Shown here piece by piece: positions 63,789-64,000 of a stretch of 64,000 nucleotides of DNA (the first letter of the stretch is position 1; every line of letters starts with the position of its first letter). The stretch is from Actinoplanes octamycinicus. Lineage in GTDB: Bacteria; Actinomycetota; Actinomycetes; Mycobacteriales; Micromonosporaceae. The stretch spans positions 8,785,501 through 8,849,500 of the forward strand of contig NZ_JACHNB010000001.1 of the NCBI RefSeq assembly GCF_014205225.1, in the 5' to 3' direction. The notes under the pieces were generated by a model, which was not told the DNA's origin, did no database searches, and saw nothing but the letters and a program-made list of their open reading frames with translations. Made by a program: the position numbers and the translations under genes.

Positions 63789-64000
63789 ATGCGGAGCATG
63801 ACCAGCGGACCGGGCGGCGACGAGGACGTCGGGGACCTCTTCGACCGGCACGCGCGGGCCGTCTACAACCACGCCTTCCGGCTCACCGGCTCCTGGTCGC
63901 TGGCCGAGGAGATCACCCAGCGGACCTTCCTCACCGCCTGGCAGCGGCGCGCCGACATCCGCCTGGTCGACGGCTCGCCGCTGCCCTGGCTGCTGGTCAC
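63789..64000 (+). CDS. ECF-type RNA polymerase sigma factor (partial)
   Basis: The first 70 or so residues of a sigma-70 family protein, cut by the window end. Region 2 is visible: LFDRHARAVYNHAFRLTGS, then EEITQRTFLTAWQRR. ATG 63789 and ATG 63798 are both possible starts, in frame, with no clear ribosome site. It is divergent from the cellulase gene, so the region between them, including the CebR-type site, could affect both. Confidence 0.85.
   Translation, partial: MRSMTSGPGGDEDVGDLFDRHARAVYNHAFRLTGSWSLAEEITQRTFLTAWQRRADIRLVDGSPLPWLLV

Overview
The window is chromosomal DNA of a high-GC actinomycete. Near-exclusive G/C third positions, many GTG starts, 4-bp ATGA/GTGA gene overlaps, a GlgE-pathway operon, a polyphosphate glucokinase, a SigB-type sigma factor and a CebR-type operator fit Micromonosporaceae, most likely an Actinoplanes-like genome. 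That assignment is inference from gene content; no rRNA is present to settle it. I saw no tRNA, rRNA, CRISPR array, prophage or conjugative element. The foreign DNA I can support is two IS110-family insertion sequences.

Layout. 1-3.3 kb: cobalamin synthesis (cobO, cut by the window edge, and a fused AAA/VWA chelatase subunit) behind a cobalamin riboswitch. 3.3-6.1 kb: glyoxalase-fold protein, ArsR/SRPBCC pair, citrate synthase. 6.2-16.6 kb: signalling and secreted proteins: tandem UspA protein, membrane GGDEF-EAL protein, exonuclease III, and a translationally coupled pair of PAS/GAF/PP2C phosphatase and B12-binding protein carrying the light-sensor signature of CarH. 16.7-30.6 kb: HrpA helicase, LCP cell-wall ligase, response regulator and CHASE histidine kinase, secreted SH3/glucosaminidase, PAP2 phosphatase, general stress protein, SigB-type sigma factor, polyphosphate glucokinase and an F420/FMN-type oxidase. 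30.6-33.3 kb: tandem repeats and the first IS110 element. 33.3-41.8 kb: a spermidine-synthase-like protein, then the complete trehalose-to-glycogen GlgE route (glgE-treS-mak-glgB). 41.8-51.8 kb: small conserved proteins, PP2C phosphatase, Tex, a membrane Ser/Thr kinase, PspC and a DJ-1/PfpI protein. 51.9-57.3 kb: an electron-transfer pair (NuoF-ferredoxin fusion plus di-heme membrane protein) and two secreted proteins. 57.4-59.6 kb: the second IS110 element and repeats. 59.6-64 kb: MarR/PH/PP2C operon, a secreted GH6 cellulase with a perfect CebR/CelR-type operator, and the start of an ECF sigma factor.

How the genes connect. Corrinoid synthesis is feedback-controlled by B12, and the window also encodes a probable B12-using sensor. 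TreS, Mak, GlgE and GlgB form one carbon-storage pathway: maltose, maltose-1-phosphate, linear alpha-1,4-glucan, branched glucan. Several phosphatases, a kinase, cyclic-di-GMP domains and two sigma factors make the region rich in regulation. Intergenic DNA is unusually structured: a family of long palindromes recurs at four loci, two of them beside the IS110 copies, and a separate homologous intergenic segment of about 150 bp occurs twice.
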